A program made the position numbers and the translations under genes. DNA of 64,000 nucleotides, from the NCBI RefSeq assembly GCF_003945595.2, contig NW_024104421.1:3534001-3598000 (forward strand). Reading direction: 5' to 3'. Positions 53,201 through 64,000 of this stretch are shown here, piece by piece (the stretch's first letter is position 1; every line of letters starts with the position of its first letter). The DNA is from Pipra filicauda (Eukaryota > Chordata > Aves > Passeriformes > Pipridae). The notes under the pieces were generated by a model. It worked only from the letters and a program-made list of their open reading frames with translations. It ran no database searches and was not told the DNA's origin.

Positions 53201-56200
53201 ATATAGCACATAGCCCTATCAAAGGGACAGTAGAGTTTTAAAGAAATCCCTAATCTGTAAGAGTATTTTTATTAAACCAGAAAAAAACCCCACAAGATTA
53301 AAGACAGCAAAAAGAGAATGAATTATTTACAATTATGGCAACAGCTTAGAGATTTATGAATGTTTTCTAGAAAGCATTACTATTTACATGTACAGCAACT
53401 GAGCAAACACCAGTTTGCAATGTGCATGCAGAATTCTCATCAAAGAGTAAATGAATTTCTGAGAGACACAGAGCATTAACCATTACCATAAGTACTTATT
53501 CACATTGGAATATCTTTTTAAACTGAGACAACAAAGAGAATGATGGTGATTCTAACAAAAGTTGTTGAGGCAGTTCATGCTCAATGAGACAAAGCTTTAA
53601 AGAGGGATGCCACTGGAACCAGCAGAAACAATAACAACACTACAAAAGCATCTCAGAAGATGTTTATTCTCAGAGCCATTTCAAATCAAATAACAGAAAC
53701 TGTTCTACAGTCATATATGAAAGAAGAAAAATCTAATGAGAATGTTTATTATGTCGAATTACTGTGAAGAATCCCACCCATTTTGGAAATAAAAATTTCT
53801 TTTGCATTTTTAATAGCAATTTCCAGATAATCACTTTTTTTGATGTACAGCTTCTAAAAAATTTTGCACTCAAAAGTGGAAACCCTTCTCCATTACTTTG
53901 AATTTTTCTCCATTTCACAATGTGTCATGCCAAGCACTGTTACAATGGGATATATTAGACTAAAGGAATTAGAATCAAATTCATGCTTTTGATTTGAAAA
54001 TATAAATCCCGAAGTCTTTCAACTAAAGAGAAGCAAAGATTTTCAGAATTAATAATTTCACATCCTTTGATTTTGGCCATACGCCTGCTAAAAAAGTCCC
54101 TAAGATTTCTCAATCTGGACACTGAAAATAGCTGTTAATTTCTATGATTTTACTTTTTCTTTAATGAAACAAAGCTGCACCACTTTAAAAAAGCAACACC
54201 TTCCACTTCTCTATGAAATCCTTGAATTTCCAGTGATGAGGGATTAGCCAAACACCATGAGGAATAAAGTCAAATAATCACAATAAGCAATAAAAACTTT
54301 CAGATGAGAAGACTTCACACTTTATAATAATTTAAAAACAGGAAGACGAGTATAAATAATGGAAGACCAGTGGACCACCAAGCATTCCTGAAAAGTGGAA
54401 ATGCTACCTGTCAGTCCTTGGGAAGAGTTTTCCTCCCTAATAATACCAACTGGCATACAGGCCCTACTATTTATTAAGGCTTTTATGAAATTATTTTTTC
54501 TGCACTAATGTCAATATTTTTTGCATTTTAACACTAACCTCATTATCATTTACTGTAATGCACATCAGCATATATAGCTGCTAATTCTGTAGTGAAAGCT
54601 ATTATCCTCACCTGGTTATCTTTTCTGCCATAACTCTTGTAAAAGAAGAGTTGATAAAAATGTTAACTGAAAATATGCATAAGTTAATTTGAATTTTAAT
54701 ATCACATTCCTTCACATTTATGTGCCTAACACACAACAGTGTTTTTACAATAATACAACTCAAGTAAACATTTACAATGCTTTTGAACCAGCACAGCAGC
54801 TTCCCTTCAATATAAAATGTATACACACATACTATGTTTCACACAATGCATACACACACTAGGAAGAAACACACAGAGCTTGTGCACTGCTATAGAAGCA
54901 GCCTGTTTTACTAATCTGACTGAGGCACTCAGAAAATATTTCTATGTGTCAGTCAGCCATGTCAGAAAGATTGCTTAGCTCCAGCCTTCATTGCTGTAGC
55001 ATTACCACCACCCACAGGACAGTCCACTGTTGCTGCAGCTACTAATCCTGATGGACAGATGAACTTCAGTCTCTTTAAAGTACACTTTGCTCCTCAACAC
55101 AAGTTACAACTGACAACAATAGTCAGTATTACTGGAAAAACCTGCACGGGAAACTGTATGCAATGAACTAATACATTATTTAGCTTAAAATTGCCAAATG
55201 TGTCTTGTGTGATGAAATATTAGATTCTACAATGTATAGTACAGAATCATAAATATTTCAAGTCGGCAGGGACCTGTAAGGATCACCAAGTCCACCTCCA
55301 TGCTTGTTGCAGGACTACCTAAAACTAAACTATATGGACTAAGAGCATCATCCAGACACTCCTTGAAATCTGTCAGGCTTGGTGCTGTGACCACTTCCCT
55401 GAGCAGCCTGTTCCAGTGCCCAATCACCTCACAGCAAAGAGCCTGTTCCTAATGTCCAACTTGAACTTCCTCTGATGTAGCTTCATTCCACTTCCCCATG
55501 TCCTATTGCTGGTCACCAGAGAGAGGAGATCAGCACCTCCACTGCCCTCCTTGAGGAAGGTGATATCATTGCATAAGATCTCAAAGCACTTTGTAGTCCT
55601 AAGAGACACAGAGAAGTAAAGACCACAAAACAGTAATTCAGGTCAGAGTGCAAAACATGCTATAATAGGAAAAAATTACAGAAGGAGATGCTGGAAGGCA
55701 GGAAACAACCAGCTAAGTTGTCCAGACCTTTATTAGCAGTCTTGTTTTTAATGATTAGATGGGTGAGAGAACCAGGAAATTTTTACTGGAAATAAATTAA
55801 CGACATCAACACAATGGGATGCCTGTGATCTGAGCTGGACTGATGTAACCTCACAGGACAGCGTCCAACTGAATACATTTACCCCACAATTTCCTTTATA
55901 ATTTCTTTGTTTTTAAGGTCTGCCCACACAAAATATTTTAGCTGGCTATATCGTTACACATAACTTAGGAATTTAAAAGGTAATGAATGCAGTGACACAG
56001 CTGAGTTGTTTGGGGGTTTTTTGTTTTGTTTTTGGTTTCTTTGTAGTTTTGGTACACAGAAAATATTTACATTCTGGGACATGTAACAGAAGGAAACCAA
56101 AGAGAAACTCTTCCCAAAAATGCTACTTCGTTTTGAAAATTAGAAGAAAACCTGTTCTGAAAGGTTTTGCTTTGGCTTTCAGTTCCTCAAAAGTCACCTG

Positions 56201-59200
56201 CCCTTACCAGTGGTTAGTCACCAAACCATGGAGAATAAAGGTAGTGTTTGGAAGGCCTAATTGCTTACGATGAAGAAAAAGAAAGTAATGAAAGGAAGGT
56301 AAATAAGTGATCAAGGAAACAGCACTGACCACATCACACAGTCCCATCACCACAACTGGGTGCCTGATTGACAGTCAAAGGAAAGTTGCAAAAGGTTGAA
56401 CTAAGTTCCTTATCTTATGCACTGAAAAATCAGGATCAGGGGAATGACACACTGCTGAAGATCTACATGGAATTCTGTATGGGTGGGTTTATTTTTTTTT
56501 TACTACAGTAAGCACTATTTGGGCCTTTTTCTTTGCTTTATTGGGCTGTATCTAGCAATCCCAGCTTCCTAACAATCCCTAAACACTGTAATAATGCCAA
56601 AAAACCGGTGCATTTAATTACCAACTAAAAGAAATAATTTCATTATGGTTTACAAACAGCTTGGTTAAATATTACTGCCTCTGTTGCACTCTGCATCCAA
56701 GCTAAAAGACCAATCACCATAGTTACAATGAGCTGGTTTTGTTCAGCACTCAGTTACCTCTTCTGCCTGAGAACTTCTCCCAAAATCTCTCATCATTTTG
56801 TTACACTGCTCCTTGCTGTTCTGTGCCATTTATATGACAAGGTAACATATGCCAATGAAAATATTAACAGACCTTGAAAATTTAACTGTTCTGCTGTATA
56901 TGAGTCAAGTTGTCCCACGGTGGCTTTAAGAGATGGGGGGTAGACTTCATTTCCTGAGGCCAGGAAACTTTGACTTTTAAAAACAAAATATGTGTTCAGG
57001 TCAGCACTGGAGGAGGCAAGGGATGAAGATTAGAAAGCTGTGGGAAACTAGCTTATCCCAAATTTCAGGAATATTAGACTAACAGCGTCTGAATCAAGAG
57101 GTGCTGAAGTCGAAGACTAGAAGCAGATCTCAAATTTACACTGGTCACTGTCATTCTTCAGTATTAAGAATTATCTGCACAATATCAATGCACACTTCTT
57201 GATGCAGTCAGCACATTAGCCAGCACATCTCTCACTCCAGCTTAAACAACATGAAGATTTTCTTCCAAAAAACAGCTGATGGGAGTAGATGGGAAGGGGG
57301 ACCACATGTCATATGAATCTAAAACCTCAGTATAATCAAAATGTTATCCAAACCCTCCTATAATTTAGAAACACCTCAGAAAAGAAACCTATCACTTGAA
57401 TCATTATCAATACATAAAGTTTATCAAGTAATAAGGTGTCACAAGTTATGAATGCTCCAAAGGATGTTTCATGAGGGGATATTGGCAAGTCCTAACCGGA
57501 AACAGCTACCAGCCTGCACTACAGATAACTGCACCAAGGTACTACCCTTAAACATAACTTCTTTATGAGTAATTAAAGGCCTTCAACCTCAGTTTCAAGC
57601 TTCTCTGAGAATAAATCTGTTAATGGTCAAATGCAACCACCTCCTACATTTTGCCATATAATGCAAAACTACAAGTTAATACAGTTTCAAATAAAGTTTT
57701 TCTCTTCTGGTATTAATATCTGATTCAGTGTAGCAGAAGACTAAGAAATATGATCAAAACCACACAGACTTAATCTGAATGCTACAGATGCTTGCCCTGT
57801 GAAATTTTATTTCTCAGTGATCAGTAGGGAACACACATTCATGGAAAAACTTTACTTCATGGTAAGCGAAATGATGCAGCATCAAGAGTCAGCGAATTTA
57901 GAGACAGGTACATCATAAATACATTAACAGAAAAAGAAATCTAACCAAGGATGAAATGTCTTGAATGCATGCTCCAAGTACTATCAAACTAAACTATTTC
58001 AGAGAAAAGAAACCTTTTCCCTTCAATCTCTTAATTGAACAAAACCAGAATTAACCAGGCTGCTCTCCTGTCATGAGGGTAGCAGCCCAGCTACGCACAA
58101 ACAGCGGTAAAGTCAAATGTTGTTGTCTGAGTATTCCTCAAAAAAAAAACAACAAAAAAAAGAAAGAAAATTGCCTTAACCAACTGGCTAAAATCGAGGG
58201 ATTAACTGCAGAGATTAACAGAAGTGTCTTTGTTTTAGTGCAGCAAGTCCATATCAAACTAAAGCAAACCAAAGGTTCACTTCCAGACAGGGCCAGATAC
58301 AACACATTAAACCCTCTAAACACTTCAGGTAAACATTTTTAGCACCTCATGTTTTCACTAATCTCTAATTCCAGTTTTGTAGATAAAATCCATTACACCT
58401 ACTTATTCCTCTAATGTGCAGCTAAAGAAACACTAGTAAAACTAATGTGCAGCTTCCCAACTATTTAAATTCTCAGCACCTACTTACCAGCAAGCAAGCT
58501 TTGTAATGAAAATAATGAATATGTTACCATAATTTCATAACTGATGTTAAATTTGAAATCAGACTGCAGAGATTAAATATCAAATTAATTATATGTCAAG
58601 TTTGATAACCATTTCTGAAAGCCAACAGCAATTGAACTAGAAAATAAACCTTTAACCTTAAAACCTGGCAACTTTTAGTTTTTATTGAAGTTGGGACCAT
58701 TAAAAGTACAAACTTCAGCTGAACTCCGAAATAAATCTGGGAAATAATGATATGGGTATTCCTTTGTTAAGAAAAATACTTTAAGGACCTTAATAAAAGC
58801 ATTCAGTAGTTCAACAAATAAGTTTGTTCTGTTGTATTTTTTCTTCTGCTTTTGTTAATTGAGCAAACAGATGCAAAGCCAAAAATGACATTTATAAAAC
58901 GGCTGATTAGGCTTTGCTGTGGATTCCTTCCCCCTGCAACACGCTGGGTTAGTTGAATTTGGCCCTTACAGTGTGGGAAGAAGTCCCCAAGGTGCTGTTC
59001 TCTTTAACTTCAGTGCACAAACCAACCACCCTGTGAACAGATCACACACAGCCAGTCACTCTCTGCTCAAGAGACCTGCGCCACTTGGCTGAAAGACGTG
59101 TTTTCTGAGCGGCAATAAAATCTTCCCTATGAATGGCATTTTATTGAGGTTTCATAGGGTATTTTTCTGATCTAAGATCACACATGTCTTTTTTAACTGC

Positions 59201-62200
59201 AGTCCCACTAGCCAGAAAAGAAAACAAATCACAATACAGCAGTTGTTTTCTTTCAGGCGGGCATGCGATCTTTTAATTCCTTCTAGAATAATACCTGATA
59301 CAAATGGTAATTATAAGAAAAATCAAACGTAAAAATCAGCCATTGAAACAAAACAAACAAAAAAAAAATAAAATGTAAGAGAATTTTAAAAGCAGAGCAG
59401 TTAAGAAAGAACCATGCTAGAGTAGTTTAAAACATTATATGTATACAAACAAGCTATGAAGAGAGAAAAGTCCTTTCTGAAAATTTGCAGAAATTTGGGA
59501 TAAGAGCTGAACATTATCCTGTCATCTTGATATACCATATGTTAAAGAATCACACTTTTAAGCTGACAGCTACTGAAAATCCAGTGCTTAGCAAAAGGTA
59601 TTAAACAGTTGCCAAGGACAAAACCAAAAGCACAATGAATGTAGTAACTCAGTGGAAGAGGATTTCTGATTTTATGTCATTGAAATGCCTAAATAAAAAT
59701 ATGATAATTTAGCTTATCTCCTTAAAACCAACATTGTTTTCAAGAAGAATCTGACAGATTCTCTCTCCAGAGGTGAATTGAACAGTGTTTACCATGTTAG
59801 CTATGAAAAAGTATGAAATCTCATCCAAAGATGGTCATTCCTGGAGACTACACTGGGAAAAGTATCCAAAAGGACAGGGCTGAGTGAAAAGTCATGTTAT
59901 CACACTCCTCAAACTGTACATCTTCCTCACCATGAGAATGTGAGATGGGAAGTATACAGCTCTGTTTTGGGATCCACTGGGTGAGACCAACTTCTGGGAG
60001 TGAACAGAGACCACAGTGTCTCTCAGAATGGCATGCCTGGCATATTTTTTTCAGGTGTTTAGCAAACAGATTTACTAAGAGCTATCTCCCCTCATAAAAC
60101 ACATTCTGAAGCAGTGGCTTTGACAGCTCACGTCAGGTCAATATGAAGAGTGCCTACTGAGATGATTTGTTACAGACTTCTGACTGCCTGGCACATGGGG
60201 GACAGCAGCATTATTTGTAATAAATACACCACACACTGGGCTGAACAGCCTATATGAACAGTGCAGATGGCTTAGTTCCTCCTTCTCTGATATAGCTGTA
60301 ACACTGCCTTCTCCATCTGGCAACTGCAGGACTCCAGAACACAGCTAAGGAGTATTTTGCAAATTAAGCAAACACTACTGGGTTTCTGGAGAAGTCAGTG
60401 AGTGCTGTAATAGCCTTGGTAATGTGTATGGACAAGGTTACTGGTTAAGGCATTTGAGGAGGGATTTCTGCCATTCCACAGTAACTGCGTTTGCTACAGA
60501 ACTACAAAATATGTCCATGAGTATTTTGAATACATACATAATTTTTAAATACATTATGAAGGAGAATAGAAGAAAAAAATCCGGTGACAAGATGCCCCAT
60601 GTGTCAGACATCTGAAATATATTCTCACTGATATCCTTAGAGATCATAAAGTTCACTAATTAAATTAGCTCTAGCCTGGAATATGTACTCAGAAAGATAA
60701 ATTCTTTATCTTGCCAATTATAATACTCCAGTGAACTACTTTTTATTTGGTGACCTTGAGACAAATGAGGCAAAATTAAGATTTTAATTGAGCTGATCCC
60801 CCTATCAGGGCAATTGCCTTGATGTAGCCTGTCACTGAGACATTTTCTGCCTCCCTTCAATGAGCTAATTTTCCAAGTAATTGGAGAACACTTCTAATCA
60901 TTAGGAAAAATCAGCAAACAACAGCCTCTGCTGTCAAGAAGAATATTCCTAACACAAATATAACATACTTTCTATAAACTGTTTTTTTATATGAAGACAT
61001 ACAAAATGGAGGTTGAGATATATAAGCAGTGTTGAAAATCTAATATACAATTACTGAGGCTGTGGTCAAAACAGGACAGAAATACAAGAGGAGATTTCCA
61101 GTCCCTTTCTACCTTGAAATAAAATTTCTCTATCTCTAATTTAAGAAACAACCTTCACTATTCCAAGATGTAGAAGAAAATACACTCCTTCCTCTTTGGA
61201 ATTTCCAAGAAATCAACTGAAATTCCTTTGAAGGTGGTGTGTTTTTTTTTTCTTGTTGATTGCTTTCTGCTTGTGCAGACAGGTATAAGGAAGAAAGCAG
61301 TAGTGTAGAGGCCCTTTAAACTAATTAAAAAATTTCAAAGCCATGCTGCTTTAATCAGACCCAGTATGGCTCAAAATTAGAACTTCCGTGCAGATATTTA
61401 CTAACTAGTAAAAGATATTTATATCTATTTAAAAAAAAAGTATGATAAAGAGATAAAAATAGTCCTGGGGAAGATTACATCTATAATGAAAAAGCAGGAA
61501 CTCATATGTGTTCCCGAAACTGGGAATAGCATATACTCACCCCTTCTATTTAAAATAATCTTCCAAACGTTTGGCTTTTGTTCACACTATAAGGCTTTTG
61601 CCCAAGTTACAAATACGTTTGAAGATTGAAGCATTTAAAAATAGACAGCAGATTCCTTCAGCTATATTTCAGCTGTCATTTGCTCGTGCTATCCAAGCAT
61701 ACTCAAAATGAACATGGAAATAAGCAGTCAAAGGAAAACAAACTGTCAAAAACTGTGTGCCAGGCCCCATCTCTTTGAGTACACATCTGCATATGCCATA
61801 TTAAAATGAGAAATCTCTGCTGAAAGCAAGAGACACAAGAAAGGGAAGAAGGCATGTCATAAACTAAGGCGTGAAAAACCACAGTTATTTGCATCTCTCT
61901 GATAATCTTTATATAATGTCACTGCATGGTGCCTACAAAAGCTCTGCCTATTGCTTATACAGTAGGGAACAGTCTCTTTGATTGGGAGATATGAGCATGA
62001 AACTTTTCCTTTAAGAAGAAATGGCATTAAATGTAGCAGTCATTACATAAGTGTCGTACTCCAAATACACCAGGAAAATCCATTTCTTTTCACACTCCAA
62101 GTCAGTGGCCACTTTTGCAGCATGAAGTGTCATTTTACAGTAGCATAATAAAGTTTTTACTAGCAACTTCATTTAATGCTTTCTCCCATTTTCTTTTATA

Positions 62201-64000
62201 CAGGACGACCTTGAAGTAAATAATGGAAAAGAAAAGAAAGATTTTTTTGTACAAGGGGCAAGAGGAGCAAGCAAGTAATGCTAAAAGAAAAGACACCATA
62301 GACTGAGTTACTGATCCTTTAAAATACACTGACATACCAAATATTGAAAAAGTGTTTGCTCTGATATCTTTTACATATACTCCTAGAAGGAGTTAATAAT
62401 AACAAAATTTATTTCTAAGTTGTCTATTTGGTTTTCTAAGTGAAACTGCCAACACGTTCTGCTGATTATCTATAAAAGTGAAAAATTATACACTGAAAAG
62501 TGAAGTGAATGTGTATATCTAGCTAGTAGTCAGTTTTAAGTTAACAACATTAGTACTATTATTTATTTGGTACAAGTACCTGAGGAATTCAAGTACATCC
62601 TGCAAAACCAGCTGAAAACTCAACAGAAGACACTTGTTTTAAAACATCACAGACTTAATGAACTAAAGTGAGCATATAATGCAGATTATAAGAGAGCAAG
62701 GCAAGCCACTGGAAAGAACCAAGGATGAACACAATATTGGTAAAAGAGAAAATGTATGACAGGAGATGCTCCCAAAATAACGCATTTTCAAAGATACAGC
62801 ATCCCCACTGAAGCTTGCATGGGTAAGATTCTTTATCCTTACAGATACTCATAGGGTAAAGCTGCATTATGTCACCTCTCTTTTAGTTCCCAGCATGTGG
62901 GACTTCATCAAACATGGCATGACCAACTCGAGACACTAAAAAAGCAAGGGAAGTTTGCAGACAATCTGAGTTTTGCTGGCACTCAGAACAGAAACAATCT
63001 GGTCATGGCTGTTAGCACCAGTGGGCCTGAAAAAGCCAAAAGTTGGACTGATGCTGAAAGCAAAGGAGGACAACATGTGCTTTTCAGAACTACCATCTGG
63101 TGAGTTACAGTAAATCCATGGCTTTGAGAAATCACAGGTTTACATGCTAGGAGAGAGCTGAGCAATACAGGAGAGTAGGAACTAGTAGGAAAGCAGCCTC
63201 ACTTCTCTGTTGGGTTGGCACCTTTTGTCAAGGCTGGCACCGAGCACACCAGCTTGGCAACTGCCAGTTGTTGGCAGCTGTAATTTCTGGGACCAAATGA
63301 AGCTCTTCTTGTCCATCTACAGAGAGCATTTTGCAACTCAAGTTTGCAATTTGCGCTCAGTCTTGTTTTTTTTATAAAAAGAATGAAGTTACTTGTAATG
63401 ATGAAGTTCATTCCAAAATGTTTGAAAGAAGGATGCTGCAGCAGCACCACTCAAACCCCAGTGTCATTCTAAAACTACCAACATGCTTAATCCCAATTTC
63501 TACCAGATCTGTCCAGTACTGTAAATAGATGCATACCAATGTTCCATGTAAAAGCACTTTACATTGAATGGAGTGTGCTGGGTCACTAAAGGCATAGGCA
63601 GCACTTCACCCCTTGGAGCCAGGAGTTAATTAGTCAGCCATGAACAGAAACTGACAACTGCATAGATTTTGTTCTCCAAGGAAGTGAAAAAAAAATCCAT
63701 TCCTTTTAATTAAGAAGAACATCCTATCTGCTGGATAAGAAGGAAATTAAGTAAGTTACTGAGAGCATGATTAAATCTGTCTGAATTGCCTGGGGTACTT
63801 CAAGAGGACTGGCTAGAAAAGCTGACATATTCCAGCACAGAAGGGCCCTCTATTGTTTGCAAATGAAGAACATGTTATGCAGAAGGAGGGAATACTTGAC
63901 TACACCACCCTGTGAGAACAATGAAATGGAAGAGAGCCACAGAAGAGAAAGGAAAAGGGGGGAAAAAAGATCTTATAATTTAACCTTAGTCTAGGAATGT
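50221..64000 (-). other. ERC1: ERC1 intron upstream of exon A (partial)
   Basis: This is the 3' part of the intron that precedes exon A, at least 13.8 kb, ending at the CAG of 50221. I looked on the minus strand for the preceding ERC1 exon, which should end in a KDKKIAELESLTS-like peptide, and did not find it, so it lies beyond 64000. The only clear repeat is the CR1 fragment at 55241-55590. The rest is AT-rich unique-looking sequence with short A/T runs, such as 58141-58169 and a T/G-rich stretch near 56010-56045. Open frames here (for example 55983-56273 and 58073-58342 on plus, 62135-62335 on minus) show no recognisable domain. Confidence 0.85.
55241..55590 (-). mobile_element. CR1 LINE 3' fragment, antisense to window
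   Basis: This is the longest CR1 fragment in the window, about 350 bp. Read on the plus strand it starts with an AGAATCAT remnant of the CR1 3' terminus, then GCAGGGACCTGTAAGGATCA and the later CR1 blocks CTGAGCAGCCTGTTCCAGTG, ACAGCAAAGAGCCTGTTCCT and CCTATTGCTGGTCACCAG. The element is therefore inserted in minus orientation, the same as the ERC1 transcript. It is 5'-truncated, as is usual for CR1, and its frames are broken. The 5' limit is approximate. The minus-strand frames at 55227-55609 are remnants of this element or chance, not host genes. Confidence 0.88.

Noticed and set aside
62180..62280. Exon-like plus-strand segment: TTTTATACAG acceptor followed by an open charged peptide (DDLEVNNGKEKKD...)
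   Set aside because: It is on the strand opposite to ERC1, has no convincing donor and matches nothing I know, so it is probably chance.
62897..63110. Plus-strand frame followed by a consensus-like TGGTGAGTT donor
   Set aside because: There is no matching acceptor or domain, a stop falls at the would-be junction, and no neighbouring exon was found.
1..64000. CRISPR arrays, bacterial operons, prophage or plasmid features
   Set aside because: The window is vertebrate nuclear DNA with spliced exons and LINE fragments; no regularly spaced repeats or dense open frames occur.

Overview
This is AT-rich vertebrate nuclear DNA, almost certainly from a bird. It lies inside one large gene transcribed from the minus strand. 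Three well-separated exons (50220-50085, 32606-32475, 16855-16695) join in frame into 142 complete codons of heptad-rich coiled coil. I recognise this as part of the central/C-terminal coiled coil of ERC1 (ELKS/RAB6IP2/CAST2), a scaffold of the presynaptic active zone and of cortical exocytosis and adhesion sites. The bird assignment rests on several truncated CR1 LINE fragments of avian type (ATTCTATG-like 3' ends, 'CCTTGAACACTTCCA' and 'GACTCGATGATCTTAGAGG' blocks) and on the absence of mammalian SINEs. The species cannot be resolved from sequence reading alone.

Layout, in the sense of transcription (high to low coordinates): 64000-50221 is the 3' part of an intron; exon A is 50220-50085; a 17,478 bp intron follows (50084-32607); exon B is 32606-32475; a 15,619 bp intron follows (32474-16856); exon C is 16855-16695; 16694-1 is the 5' part of another intron. 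All splice junctions have AG/GT ends and compatible phases: A enters with one base of a split codon, A to B and B to C are phase 0, and C leaves with two bases. I found neither the first nor the last ERC1 exon, no promoter or CpG island of the gene, and no second protein-coding gene on either strand.

The introns hold ordinary avian content. There are five recognisable CR1 fragments (21227-21450, 26405-26547, 39905-39950, 46280-46423, 55241-55590) and a weaker candidate near 8188. A probable endogenous-retrovirus LTR with a polypurine tract sits at 23510-23773. There is a perfect 63-bp tandem duplication at 34875-35000, a few short imperfect tandem repeats, and several homopolymer tracts, including a T10G11 compound run. 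None of the remaining open reading frames looks like a real gene; all are short and unsupported by recognisable domains.

I did not find an undescribed biological system. The observations most worth checking are the weak 5' splice site of exon B with an in-frame alternative 12 bases downstream, the LTR without a visible partner, the exact 63-bp duplication, a stack of overlapping minus-strand reading frames at 36838-37604, and a CpG-richer patch at 38440-38850.
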